Source of the DNA: a virus
Virus record (IMG/VR): IMGVR_UViG_3300015242_000048
Location: 1 to 20,138 of that record
Direction: 5' to 3' (one strand)
DNA length: 20,138 bases
Shown: in pieces, positions 13,876-19,350 of the stretch
Position numbering within the stretch: position 1 is the stretch's first letter
Layout: each line of letters opens with the position of its first letter
Translations under genes and position numbers: made by a program
The notes under the pieces: model-generated
Told to the model about the DNA's origin: nothing
Database searches by the model: none
Seen by the model: the letters and a program-made list of their open reading frames with translations, nothing else

Positions 13876-14724
13876 ATGGATGAAATGGATATTCCAGATT
13901 TTTTACAGCGGAAAGGTAAGATTTGGCCAATCGCCACATCTCTACCCGAAATGAAATCGAAGGCCGCTGAAATCCCCTTACCAGAAAATATAGAAGTCAA
14001 TCGAAAGGAAATCATTGCAAAGGGAATGCGTGAAAATGCATCGCGCTACATCACCGAGATTAATGGTTTTTTTGATGACGTTGTTTTCCTAGGTAAGGAT
14101 GTCGATTTCTCTCCCTACGAATATTTCCGTGTTAATGAAATTAAGGGTAGACATATCGATCTCATTATTGAGTTCTTTAGTCCTCAATTGAAAGAAATCG
14201 AAATTCGAAATTCAGATCCGCAATTGAAGGAAGCCTATCGCGGATACAAGTCTACTGAGATCAGAACCATCATCATGTTCTTTTCGACGTTGATTGATGA
14301 TGCTACGCGATGGTGTGATAGTCAGAGTGCTGCCAAGGGGCCGCGCAAGAAACGTAGAGTGATTATCAAGCCTGAGAAGAAGGTCAAGAGCATCAAGTAT
14401 CAGCGAGAAGATCGTGAACTGAAGTTGCTCAGCATTCCTCCAGAGAAGATTATAGGAGCACAGGAATTGTGGACCTATAACACCAAATACAAACATTTGA
14501 CCAGATATGTGGCTCGAACGCGCACCGGACTTTCCATGAAAGGCACAACATTGCAGGATTTCGATGTTGACAATTCTTGTACAAAAGTGCTTAGAAAGCC
14601 AGATGAGATTTTGGGAGAAGTCCTGAAGTCAGGGAAGAGGAAGATTTTGGATAATCTCAAAACTAAATCTATTATTCCCACTGGGCGCATCAATGATAAG
14701 ACGATCCTATTGAGGGCATTATGA
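13876..14724 (+). CDS. Conserved phage protein of unknown function (282 aa)
   Basis: I recognise this as a conserved hypothetical protein of T4-like phages. The start at 13876 has GGGAGA at a good 8-base distance; an ATG at 13870 is too close to it. The protein is mostly helical and basic: a short DFLQRKGKIWP opening, a middle helical region (EIRTIIMFFSTLIDDA), then a lysine-rich linker (GPRKKRRVIIK). The C-terminal domain has PPEKIIGAQELWTYNTKY, then RTGLSMKGTTLQDFD and LRKPDEIL. The conserved C-terminus looks like a folded beta-rich domain. No function can be assigned. It has its own promoter at 13820 and its stop overlaps the next start (ATGA-type). Confidence 0.82.
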   Translation: MDEMDIPDFLQRKGKIWPIATSLPEMKSKAAEIPLPENIEVNRKEIIAKGMRENASRYITEINGFFDDVVFLGKDVDFSPYEYFRVNEIKGRHIDLIIEFFSPQLKEIEIRNSDPQLKEAYRGYKSTEIRTIIMFFSTLIDDATRWCDSQSAAKGPRKKRRVIIKPEKKVKSIKYQREDRELKLLSIPPEKIIGAQELWTYNTKYKHLTRYVARTRTGLSMKGTTLQDFDVDNSCTKVLRKPDEILGEVLKSGKRKILDNLKTKSIIPTGRINDKTILLRAL

Positions 14725-15023
14725 CGACTAACCCACCACCATTTAGAAGTTGGGGTGCTTATGCCGTTCTTTTATCATTGCGAGAAGCAGAGAAGAACAT
14801 GACACGAGTTGATGATTGGCAAAAGGCCCAAGAGAAATGCTTTCAGTCTCTGAAAGAAGGGAAGTGTGGTTGTCATCGATGCATCAACGAACGGGATGAA
14901 ATTGCTTGTCATATGGTAGTTTGCCCGGGGTGTGGAAACAAGCGCTGCCCTCATGCAACCAATCATAATTTGGCTTGCACGAACAGCAATGAGCCCGGTC
15001 AACCCGGAAGCATTTACGCCTAG
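14721..15023 (+). CDS. Cysteine-rich, probable zinc-binding phage protein
   Basis: A 100-aa protein with a dense set of Cys and His residues: KCGCHRCINERDEIACH, then VVCPGCGNKRCPHATNH and NLACTNSNEPGQPGS. It probably binds two zinc ions. The same motif string is familiar from hypothetical proteins in many phages of Gram-negative hosts. The N-terminal half is helical. The start overlaps the stop of the 282-aa gene. Function is unknown. Confidence 0.8.
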   Translation: MTTNPPPFRSWGAYAVLLSLREAEKNMTRVDDWQKAQEKCFQSLKEGKCGCHRCINERDEIACHMVVCPGCGNKRCPHATNHNLACTNSNEPGQPGSIYA

Positions 15024-15038
15024 ATAGGAGTTTGTCAT

Positions 15039-15239
15039 TTGAATGAATATGAAAACCTAATCGAGGCTTTGGTTGGTATGGCTGAAATTTCCCGACCAAG
15101 GTCGAATCCCAATGCATCACGGGAAGAAAAAATTCAGCATGGCATTTGTGATCTTCTGGAGGATGCCGCAGTTGCAATTGATGAATTAATGAAGAGGATA
15201 CCAATCAAAAATGAGCAACGGGAATTCGAAGCCGCTTAG
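15039..15239 (+). CDS. Small protein of unknown function (TTG start)
   Basis: A 66-aa protein starting with TTG at 15039, preceded by TAGGAG 8 bases upstream. No in-frame ATG exists at this position. It appears helical (EYENLIEALVGMAEI, DLLEDAAVAIDELMKR). The 3' end overlaps the next gene by 29 bases. No domain was recognised. Confidence 0.65.
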   Translation: MNEYENLIEALVGMAEISRPRSNPNASREEKIQHGICDLLEDAAVAIDELMKRIPIKNEQREFEAA

Positions 15240-15396
15240 AGAGTCGGTAGCGACCGGAGAGGAAGGCAAGAAGATCAAGGTCTTTCTGTTCGAAGATGAT
15301 CAGCAGGTTGCTGTCATAATCGTGAAGTCCATGACCGAAGCTGATGACATCATGGATCGGTGGAAAGATGGTACATACAAGTTACTGATGGGTTGA
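15211..15396 (+). CDS. Small protein of unknown function
   Basis: A 61-aa protein with a compact alternating pattern: KIKVFLFEDDQQVAVIIV as a beta-hairpin followed by a helix SMTEADDIMDRWKDG. It starts within the previous gene; an AGAGGA lies 13 bases upstream, which is distant, so translation may be coupled. Function is unknown. Confidence 0.65.
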   Translation: MSNGNSKPLRESVATGEEGKKIKVFLFEDDQQVAVIIVKSMTEADDIMDRWKDGTYKLLMG

Positions 15397-15399
15397 GGC

Positions 15400-15558
15400 A
15401 TGAAACGCAGACGCGCCATCCAAACTCTATTCCGGCAGCACGAAATGGAACGCTTATCGGACTATTTTGGATGGGGTTCGATCCTGCGATACGGAGAAGA
15501 TCGGTGGGGCACGCCCGAAAGTTATCCAATGGAGTTGATCAATCATGATCAAAAATGA
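15400..15558 (+). CDS. Small basic/aromatic protein of unknown function
   Basis: A 52-aa protein opening with MKRRRAIQTLFRQHEMERL and rich in aromatic residues in the middle (DYFGWGSILRYGEDRW). The ATG follows the previous stop by 3 bases, and its end overlaps the next gene by 14 bases. That tight packing supports it as real, although the Shine-Dalgarno sequence is poorly spaced. No domain was recognised. Confidence 0.55.
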   Translation: MKRRRAIQTLFRQHEMERLSDYFGWGSILRYGEDRWGTPESYPMELINHDQK

Positions 15559-15697
15559 CGAATGGGTGCATGGCATAACCATATTCCCAAAGTATGGTGG
15601 GGTCGTAAAAGTAATAAGAGGACGGCGACCGGATGACATGTCTCCGATCCGGGTTGAAGTGTTTCTATATCCGATAATTGAAACGGTTGAGAAGTAA
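15545..15697 (+). CDS. Small protein of unknown function
   Basis: A 50-aa protein that looks beta-rich (WVHGITIFPKYGGVVKVI and IRVEVFLYPIIETVE). It overlaps the end of the previous gene and ends 7 bases before the next start. Upstream GGAGTTG is a reasonable ribosome-binding site. No function can be given. Confidence 0.55.
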   Translation: MIKNDEWVHGITIFPKYGGVVKVIRGRRPDDMSPIRVEVFLYPIIETVEK

Positions 15698-15704
15698 CAA
15701 CTTT

Positions 15705-15950
15705 ATGACCGAAGAAATTTCATCGTTGATTATGATTCGTCCTGAAAAATATGACATCGTTCAGATTCATCCTTCCCATAAATGGGGCGGATGTTTTGCC
15801 ATCATTGATGAGGTAAAGGATTGGGGATACCTTGTCTTTGTGAGTATTCCCAAGAATGATGGTGATCCACCGGGATTGGCATTCATTCTACTTCAACATG
15901 ATGAATTTGAATTGGTTGGAGTCAAGGCCTATATTCGTTCCCGAGGATGA
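15705..15950 (+). CDS. Conserved small phage protein of unknown function
   Basis: An 81-aa beta-rich protein with the order KYDIVQIHPSHKWGGCF, IIDEVKDWGYLVFVSIP, then NDGDPPGLAFILL and DEFELVGVKAYI. This is a pattern I know from short hypothetical proteins of other phages: a small beta-barrel-like fold with a conserved DG-PPG turn. The start at 15705 is preferred; a TTG frame extension to 15678 overlaps the previous gene. Function is unknown. Confidence 0.7.
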   Translation: MTEEISSLIMIRPEKYDIVQIHPSHKWGGCFAIIDEVKDWGYLVFVSIPKNDGDPPGLAFILLQHDEFELVGVKAYIRSRG

Positions 15951-15953
15951 AGA

Positions 15954-16091
15954 ATGATTTTGGCCAAGGTTTGGCCCCGGAATGATGTCCCGATCATTGA
16001 CTTTAAAGAGGGCATAGGACGCAATAGGGGGCGGCTGGACGCGTTCTTGACCACGATGGGTAATGTAGGGTGCCGGGTATCCCCTAGATGA
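15954..16091 (+). CDS. Small protein of unknown function
   Basis: A 45-aa protein with GAGG 7 bases before its ATG, starting 3 bases after the previous stop. It is basic in the middle (GIGRNRGRLDAFLTT). No domain was recognised. Its position at the end of a tightly packed run supports it, but it could be spurious. Confidence 0.5.
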   Translation: MILAKVWPRNDVPIIDFKEGIGRNRGRLDAFLTTMGNVGCRVSPR

Positions 16092-16229
16092 TATCAGGAT
16101 GGGAACCAATTATTATTGCCTGTAGGGGTTTACTTCCCGGAAAAAATAGTATATTCTGGGAGATCGAATCATCCTCAGCATGGCTGATTCCGGGCATCGA
16201 AGAAAATGAAGATTCTTGACTCTTTTTTG
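16092..16229 (+). other. Gene-less stretch with an imperfect inverted repeat
   Basis: No gene is visible in about 200 bases before the ArdC-like gene. TCCCGGAA (16135-16142) and TTCTGGGA (16154-16161) form an imperfect inverted repeat (7 of 8 pairs) around an AT-rich centre. The core TTCCGG recurs near 16187 and 16238, so this may be an operator region for the promoter that follows. Confidence 0.35.
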
Positions 16230-16258
16230 TTGACTCTATTCCGGAAAGGTCTTATGAT
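16230..16258 (+). promoter_or_regulatory. Strong sigma70-type promoter for the ArdC-like gene
   Basis: TTGACT (16230-16235), exactly 17 bases, then TATGAT (16253-16258, 5 of 6). A second TTGACT begins 15 bases earlier. This is the best sigma70 match in the window and implies early expression by host RNA polymerase, as expected for an anti-defence gene. Confidence 0.8.
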
Positions 16259-16293
16259 TCCTCCATCGAAACGCCACACCATGGAGAATATCG

Positions 16294-17181
16294 ATGGCTT
16301 TCCGCGATGCCTACCAGACCGTCACCGACCAGATCATTGCAAATCTTGAGGCTGGCACGGTTCCTTGGGTCAAGGATTGGTCCCGCGTCGAATTCGGCCT
16401 TCCCTGCAATGCTGTGACCAACAAGCCCTATCGTGGGATCAACGTTTTCTTGTACTTCACCTCAATGGCCTACTATTCCTCGCCGCGCTTCCTGACCTAC
16501 AAGCAGGCCAAGGACGCGGGTGGCCATGTCCGTAAGGGCGAGAAGGGTCATGTCCTATATTTCTTCAAGCCCATGGTCAAAAACGAGGGCGCGGCAGATG
16601 AGCAGCGGTATGCCATCCTGCGCGAATACACCGTGTTCAACGTCGATCAGTGCGAGAACCTGTCAGATACCATCCGCTATGGCAGGACTGGCAAGCCGGG
16701 AGAGGTGCGGTGGCTGAATCAGGATCAGCGCAATGAACTGGCAGATGCATTCATCAAGTCCACTGGAGCTTCCTTCAAGGAGGGCAAGGGCCAGCCGATG
16801 TACATCCCATCACTCGATCAGATCAAGATGCCGAAATGGGAAGAATTCCATCACGAAACCGGCTTCTATCATACCGCATTCCATGAACTTACTCATTGGA
16901 CCGGTGCCAAGTCCCGGCTGGATCGTGATCTGAAGCCCCGCTTTGACCGAGAAGCCTACGCGATGGAAGAACTGGTTGCTGAATTGGGTGCAGCCTTCAT
17001 GTCCGCCGAATTCGGCTACAAGGTCGTCGATAACAGCGCGGCCTATATTGGCGGGTGGCTCATTGCGCTCAAGAACGACAAGCGAGCCATCTTCATGGCA
17101 GCAGCGGCTGCTCAGAAGGCCGTGGACTTCCTCCGGGGCAAGGCTCTGGAGGACACCACCACCGAGGAGATTGCGGCATGA
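16294..17181 (+). CDS. ArdC-like antirestriction protein
   Basis: A 295-aa protein with the two-part ArdC architecture. The N-terminal ssDNA-binding domain runs to about residue 125 (MAFRDAYQTVTDQIIANLEAG opening shortened here, PWVKDW, NKPYRGINVFLY, FLTYKQAKDAGG, VRKGEKG). A C-terminal zincin domain follows with HELTHWTG (H197, E198, H201) and the EELVAELGAAF glutamates (E226/E230). ArdC proteins protect incoming single-stranded DNA from host restriction. Here it probably acts early after injection. Codons are clearly more GC-rich than in neighbouring genes, which suggests recent acquisition or selection for high expression. It has its own promoter at 16230 and TGGAGA as ribosome-binding site. 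Confidence 0.88.
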   Translation: MAFRDAYQTVTDQIIANLEAGTVPWVKDWSRVEFGLPCNAVTNKPYRGINVFLYFTSMAYYSSPRFLTYKQAKDAGGHVRKGEKGHVLYFFKPMVKNEGAADEQRYAILREYTVFNVDQCENLSDTIRYGRTGKPGEVRWLNQDQRNELADAFIKSTGASFKEGKGQPMYIPSLDQIKMPKWEEFHHETGFYHTAFHELTHWTGAKSRLDRDLKPRFDREAYAMEELVAELGAAFMSAEFGYKVVDNSAAYIGGWLIALKNDKRAIFMAAAAAQKAVDFLRGKALEDTTTEEIAA

Positions 17182-17363
17182 TCAATCCCACGATGGAAGA
17201 TTTGGGGGAGAGGGTTGTCTATAATCCTCTTTTCCCGGGACTGGTAAATGGCCGGGGTGAACGTGGCATACTTGTTTCGTTCTCCCCCCATTATGCTCAT
17301 GTCAAGTATGATGGTGATCGGTATGCGAAGGGTGTTGATCTGCGGGATCTGAATTTAGAGTAG
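17178..17363 (+). CDS. Small protein of unknown function
   Basis: A 61-aa protein starting in an ATGA overlap with the ArdC-like gene. It looks like a small beta-barrel (GERVVYNPLFPG, RGILVSFSPHYAHVKYDGDRYAKGV). An internal ATG at 17193 is an alternative start. Similar short proteins (ERV-Y opening, KGV-DL ending) occur in phages. The overlap suggests co-expression with the antirestriction gene, but a shared role is inference. Confidence 0.7.
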   Translation: MINPTMEDLGERVVYNPLFPGLVNGRGERGILVSFSPHYAHVKYDGDRYAKGVDLRDLNLE

Positions 17364-17415
17364 AATCTTCAGATTAACACGAAAATTTCGACTTGTCAAA
17401 TGGAGGAAACTAGTG

Positions 17416-17661
17416 ATGCTGAGTATGATTGGTGTCTATCTACTTCTTGCCACCAGTGATGGGCAGATGGCCGGGGTTCAGCGGTATCCGACCATGGAAC
17501 AATGTGATGCAGCGGCACAGTCTTACTCTCAGGACCCGAAGTATATCACTGTTCAGTGCCTGAACAATCCGATCATCACCGCCGCGCATGGGAACGTTAC
17601 CCCATCCGATGTACTGGGAATTATCGGTAATGTGTTGCGACAAATCGAGAGACAACGATGA
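17416..17661 (+). CDS. Small secreted or membrane-associated protein
   Basis: An 81-aa protein with a hydrophobic N-terminus (MLSMIGVYLLLATS) that could be a short signal or anchor, followed by a soluble part with two cysteines (C29-type in MEQCDAAA and VQCLNN), which may form a disulfide. The Shine-Dalgarno GGAGG lies at 17402-17406; GTG at 17413 in the same frame is equally possible. The 3' end overlaps the next peptide gene. Function is unknown. Confidence 0.65.
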   Translation: MLSMIGVYLLLATSDGQMAGVQRYPTMEQCDAAAQSYSQDPKYITVQCLNNPIITAAHGNVTPSDVLGIIGNVLRQIERQR

Positions 17662-17738
17662 AATATGGCTACATCGCCTTGACGGCTCTGTCATTTTCCG
17701 TAATTGCTGCGGTGATTATTGGAGGCGGTAACCCCTAG
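17658..17738 (+). CDS. 26-aa membrane peptide
   Basis: A 26-aa peptide starting in an ATGA overlap with the previous gene. Almost the whole sequence is one hydrophobic segment (YIALTALSFSVIAAVIIGGG). It could be a small membrane protein, possibly acting with its neighbour. The short length limits confidence. Confidence 0.5.
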   Translation: MKYGYIALTALSFSVIAAVIIGGGNP

Positions 17739-17749
17739 TAGGTGTATGA

Positions 17750-17968
17750 ATGTCGCGGTGGAAGCCAAGGCTAACCAAAGGTGATGTGATTGATCTGTTC
17801 CTGAGACGAAAGGAAGAGAACAATCGCATCACTTCGATTCAGTTAGCAAAAGAATTAGGTTGTGAATCGTCCTATGTGCGAGCAACGCTTGCCAGAGCCG
17901 GATATCCTCTGCCTCGGTCGAAACAGAAGGGACCATCCCAGAGCGGAAAAGTCAAAAAGCAGGCTTGA
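17750..17968 (+). CDS. Small helix-turn-helix DNA-binding protein
   Basis: A 72-aa basic protein with a helix-turn-helix: GDVIDLFLRRKEENN, then TSIQLAKELGCESSYVRATLARAGY as turn and recognition helix, and a Lys-rich tail. It probably binds DNA as a regulator. AGGTG precedes the ATG at 17750. Its stop codon overlaps the -35 of the promoter at 17965, so it may autoregulate the RNA that follows. Confidence 0.72.
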   Translation: MSRWKPRLTKGDVIDLFLRRKEENNRITSIQLAKELGCESSYVRATLARAGYPLPRSKQKGPSQSGKVKKQA

Positions 17969-17993
17969 CGGTCTCTGGAAGATTGGCTAGAAC
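17965..17993 (+). promoter_or_regulatory. sigma70-type promoter ahead of a hairpin RNA
   Basis: TTGACG (5 of 6), a 17-base spacer and TAGAAC (4 of 6). The predicted start near 18000 is the first bases of a perfect inverted repeat. The TAGA -10 start is shared with the promoters at 5753 and 6090. Confidence 0.6.
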
Positions 17994-17998
17994 CTGAT

Positions 17999-18070
17999 TG
18001 CTGCATGGTTCTCCAGCATGTTCCCCAACCCCCAGCCCCAAGTTGAAGGGCCATGCAGCACCCCCTTTCA
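17999..18070 (+). ncRNA. Candidate small hairpin RNA
   Basis: TGCTGCATGG (17999-18008) and CCATGCAGCA (18051-18060) are a perfect 10-bp inverted repeat enclosing about 42 bases. The loop has two C-rich runs and a CAAC/GTTG inner stem. The predicted transcript start coincides with the outer stem. CCCCCTTTCATTT follows as a poor terminator. No reading frame is present between 17969 and 18120. I infer a short structured RNA; it could also be a leader for the SpeD-like gene. Confidence 0.45.
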
Positions 18071-18086
18071 TTTCTGATCACAACGC

Positions 18087-18093
18087 CTAAATA
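18087..18093 (+). promoter_or_regulatory. Candidate late promoter box CTAAATA
   Basis: CTAAATA 27 bases before the ATG of the SpeD-like gene, with the ribosome-binding site GGAG between. The spacing is almost identical to that at 10838. Confidence 0.6.
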
Positions 18094-18120
18094 AAACTCT
18101 CATTCAATCTGGAGTTTTTG

Positions 18121-18483
18121 ATGGCAGAATATTGGGGTTGGCATCTTCTGCTGGACATTCAGTCCTGCGATATCGAATCGATCAAGTCAAAAGAGAACCT
18201 GAAAAACTTTCTGACTGTGCTGGTTAAGCGCATCGAGATGGTTTCTTTTGGGCCACCCATGATTGAACATTTTGCTACTCATGATCCTGAGAAAGCTGGA
18301 TATTCGATTGTACAACTGATCGAAACCTCCAACATCACTGGACATTTCGTTGATAAGACTGGTGATGCCTATATCGATGTCTTTTCGTGCCTACAATTCC
18401 AGCCTGATGACGTGATCGCGGTGGTTCAGGAATTTTTTGCTCCACTCAAGATCACTGACAAAATGATTTTGAGATTGGCATGA
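18121..18483 (+). CDS. speD: S-adenosylmethionine decarboxylase-like (SpeD-type) proenzyme
   Basis: A 120-aa pyruvoyl-enzyme-type protein of the prokaryotic SpeD fold. It starts WGWHLLLDIQSCD, as SpeD does. The key segment LIETSNITGHF and DAYIDVFSC keeps all three catalytic positions at the same spacing as Thermotoga S63, H68 and C83: S70, H75 and C90. The residue before the cleavage serine is Thr instead of Glu. The family normally self-cleaves to form a pyruvoyl group and decarboxylates AdoMet for polyamine synthesis. Phage SpeD homologues with this ITGHF form are known, but some SpeD relatives use ornithine or arginine, so the substrate is not assured. The ATG at 18121 follows GGAG. Confidence 0.85.
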   Translation: MAEYWGWHLLLDIQSCDIESIKSKENLKNFLTVLVKRIEMVSFGPPMIEHFATHDPEKAGYSIVQLIETSNITGHFVDKTGDAYIDVFSCLQFQPDDVIAVVQEFFAPLKITDKMILRLA

Positions 18484-18581
18484 TTTGGATTCATGTCATC
18501 TGTGCCTGCTTTGGAGCCCTGATATTCGCGATGCCGATAATGTTCCCCAATACTGTTGACATTGTGGACATGAATCGCTAA
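18480..18581 (+). CDS. 33-aa membrane peptide
   Basis: A 33-aa peptide in an ATGA overlap with the SpeD-like gene. Residues 3-22 (WIHVICACFGALIFAMPIMF) form one hydrophobic segment and a short polar C-terminus follows. Its last codons overlap the -35 and -10 of the tmRNA promoter. It may be a real small membrane protein, but its size limits certainty. Confidence 0.5.
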   Translation: MIWIHVICACFGALIFAMPIMFPNTVDIVDMNR

Positions 18582-18584
18582 ATA
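18556..18584 (+). promoter_or_regulatory. tmRNA promoter: TTGACA with a TAAATA -10
   Basis: Perfect TTGACA (18556-18561), a 17-base spacer and TAAATA (18579-18584), embedded in CTAAATA (18578). The -10 is the same box as the putative late promoters, but only here is it preceded by a consensus -35. It could therefore serve host sigma70 and the phage late sigma. Predicted start near 18591. Confidence 0.6.
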
Positions 18585-18984
18585 GAGCTACTTGATATGG
18601 CGACAGGCGCCGTTCAGCTTCACCAACTAGCTACACATCGGCCGTATGGTAGAATAGGGAAAGCTTAGTGCGTGCTGGGTTCGGAGCAAATTCTGAATCG
18701 AACACATGAAAAGAGAGGTTCCGCCATGTTGAGTATGTTGATCGTTGATAGCGTTCGATAACTGTACAACACGGGAGGGCAGTACTCCCCGCCTCCACCA
18801 TGAGCAGCCTACGAGTCTTCTCGATTGCTTACCCGTCGATGTAGACAAGCTGGGTTGGTAAGAACGTCAGGCCTCTCTTATGGGGGTTGGGCTGTTCTTG
18901 ATGGGGGCGAAACAGGATCGATTGACAGTGAAGTGTTCGCTGGAGGTTAACTGGTTTGCCGACTACGGCACGGAAATAAATGTC

Positions 18985-19026
18985 GCCGCAAATGACAACA
19001 ATGTGGATCTCGCCCTCGCGGCCTGA
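18985..19026 (+). other. tmRNA tag reading frame AANDNNVDLALAA
   Basis: The tag frame reads GCC GCA AAT GAC AAC and ends GCC TGA at 19026, giving AANDNNVDLALAA (or ANDNNVDLALAA if GCA is the resume codon). TGTC lies just before GCC, comparable to AGTC before the resume codon in E. coli. The ANDN start and the -LAA end are typical tmRNA tag features; -LAA is the ClpXP degron. Confidence 0.88.
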
Positions 19027-19030
19027 TCTA

Positions 19031-19083
19031 CTGGGCCATGGACTGGCCTAGAAACAGAAGGGGGGCTTTGGTCCCTCAGTCCA
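19031..19083 (+). other. tmRNA pseudoknot at the end of the coding piece
   Basis: CTGGGCC (19031-19037) pairs with GGCCTAG (19045-19051). The loop bases TGGACT (19039-19044) are complementary to AGTCCA (19078-19083), forming a pseudoknot around a small GGG/CCC hairpin. A T5 run directly follows and may end transcription. Confidence 0.75.
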
Positions 19084-19090
19084 CTTTTTG

Positions 19091-19164
19091 ATCGGTGTGG
19101 TGTAACGGTAGCACAATGGTCTCCAAAACCGTTAGTAGAGGTTCAAATCCTCTCACCTTTGCCA
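19091..19164 (+). tRNA. tRNA-Trp (anticodon CCA), mismatched acceptor stem
   Basis: D-stem GTGT/GCAC, anticodon stem ATGGT/ACCGT with loop CTCCAAA (anticodon CCA), T-arm AGAGG TTCAAAT CCTCT, discriminator G and encoded CCA are all present. The acceptor stem ATCGGTG with CACCTTT pairs only at 5 of 7 positions: 2:71 is T-T and 3:70 is C-T. It begins 1 base after the tmRNA T-run. It may be processed from the same transcript. Confidence 0.85.
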
Positions 19165-19176
19165 ATAGGAGTGATC

Positions 19177-19350
19177 ATGAGTCATGCTGATGAAATGCGG
19201 ATGAACAATGAGGCCGGTTGTGAATGGCCGACGTGCAAATGTTCGGTTCCGTATTATGCATTGTCGATGCATAATCGAATCAATTTCTGTGTGAAGTTGA
19301 AAGAGTATGATGATCAGCATGGCATCATCATGAAATATCGCGAAATTTAA
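19177..19350 (+). CDS. Small cysteine-containing protein between two tRNAs
   Basis: A 57-aa protein. AGGAG lies 6 bases before the ATG. Cysteines in GCEWPTCKC and a later C45-type residue, with several His, suggest a small zinc-binding fold. The C-terminus is helical (VKLKEYDDQHGIIMKYREI). Its stop codon TAA is directly followed by the first base of tRNA-Gly. Function is unknown. Confidence 0.7.
   Translation: MSHADEMRMNNEAGCEWPTCKCSVPYYALSMHNRINFCVKLKEYDDQHGIIMKYREI

Larger units (their letters stand above)
18591..19089 (+). ncRNA. ssrA: Circularly permuted two-piece tmRNA precursor
   Basis: Transfer-messenger RNA that rescues stalled ribosomes and tags proteins. The order is permuted. The 3' acceptor part comes first: T-stem GGGAG/CTCCC (18773-18777, 18785-18789), acceptor strand CGCCTCC (18790-18796), A73 and CCA ending at 18800. 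After a 102-base intervening segment comes the 5' part, GGGGGCGAAACAGGATCGA from 18903. The 7-bp acceptor stem GGGGGCG/CGCCTCC has G3-U70, the alanine determinant. ACAGT in the 5' part pairs with ACTGT at the end of the upstream helix region, then CGCT with AGCG, as in helix P2. The tag frame is at 18985 and a pseudoknot closes the coding piece (19031-19083). The mature acceptor 5' end is not defined. Confidence 0.9.

Noticed and set aside
18598-18669. 23-codon ORF starting ATGGCGACAG just after the tmRNA promoter
   Set aside because: It lies within the tmRNA precursor, has no ribosome-binding site and no recognisable protein character.
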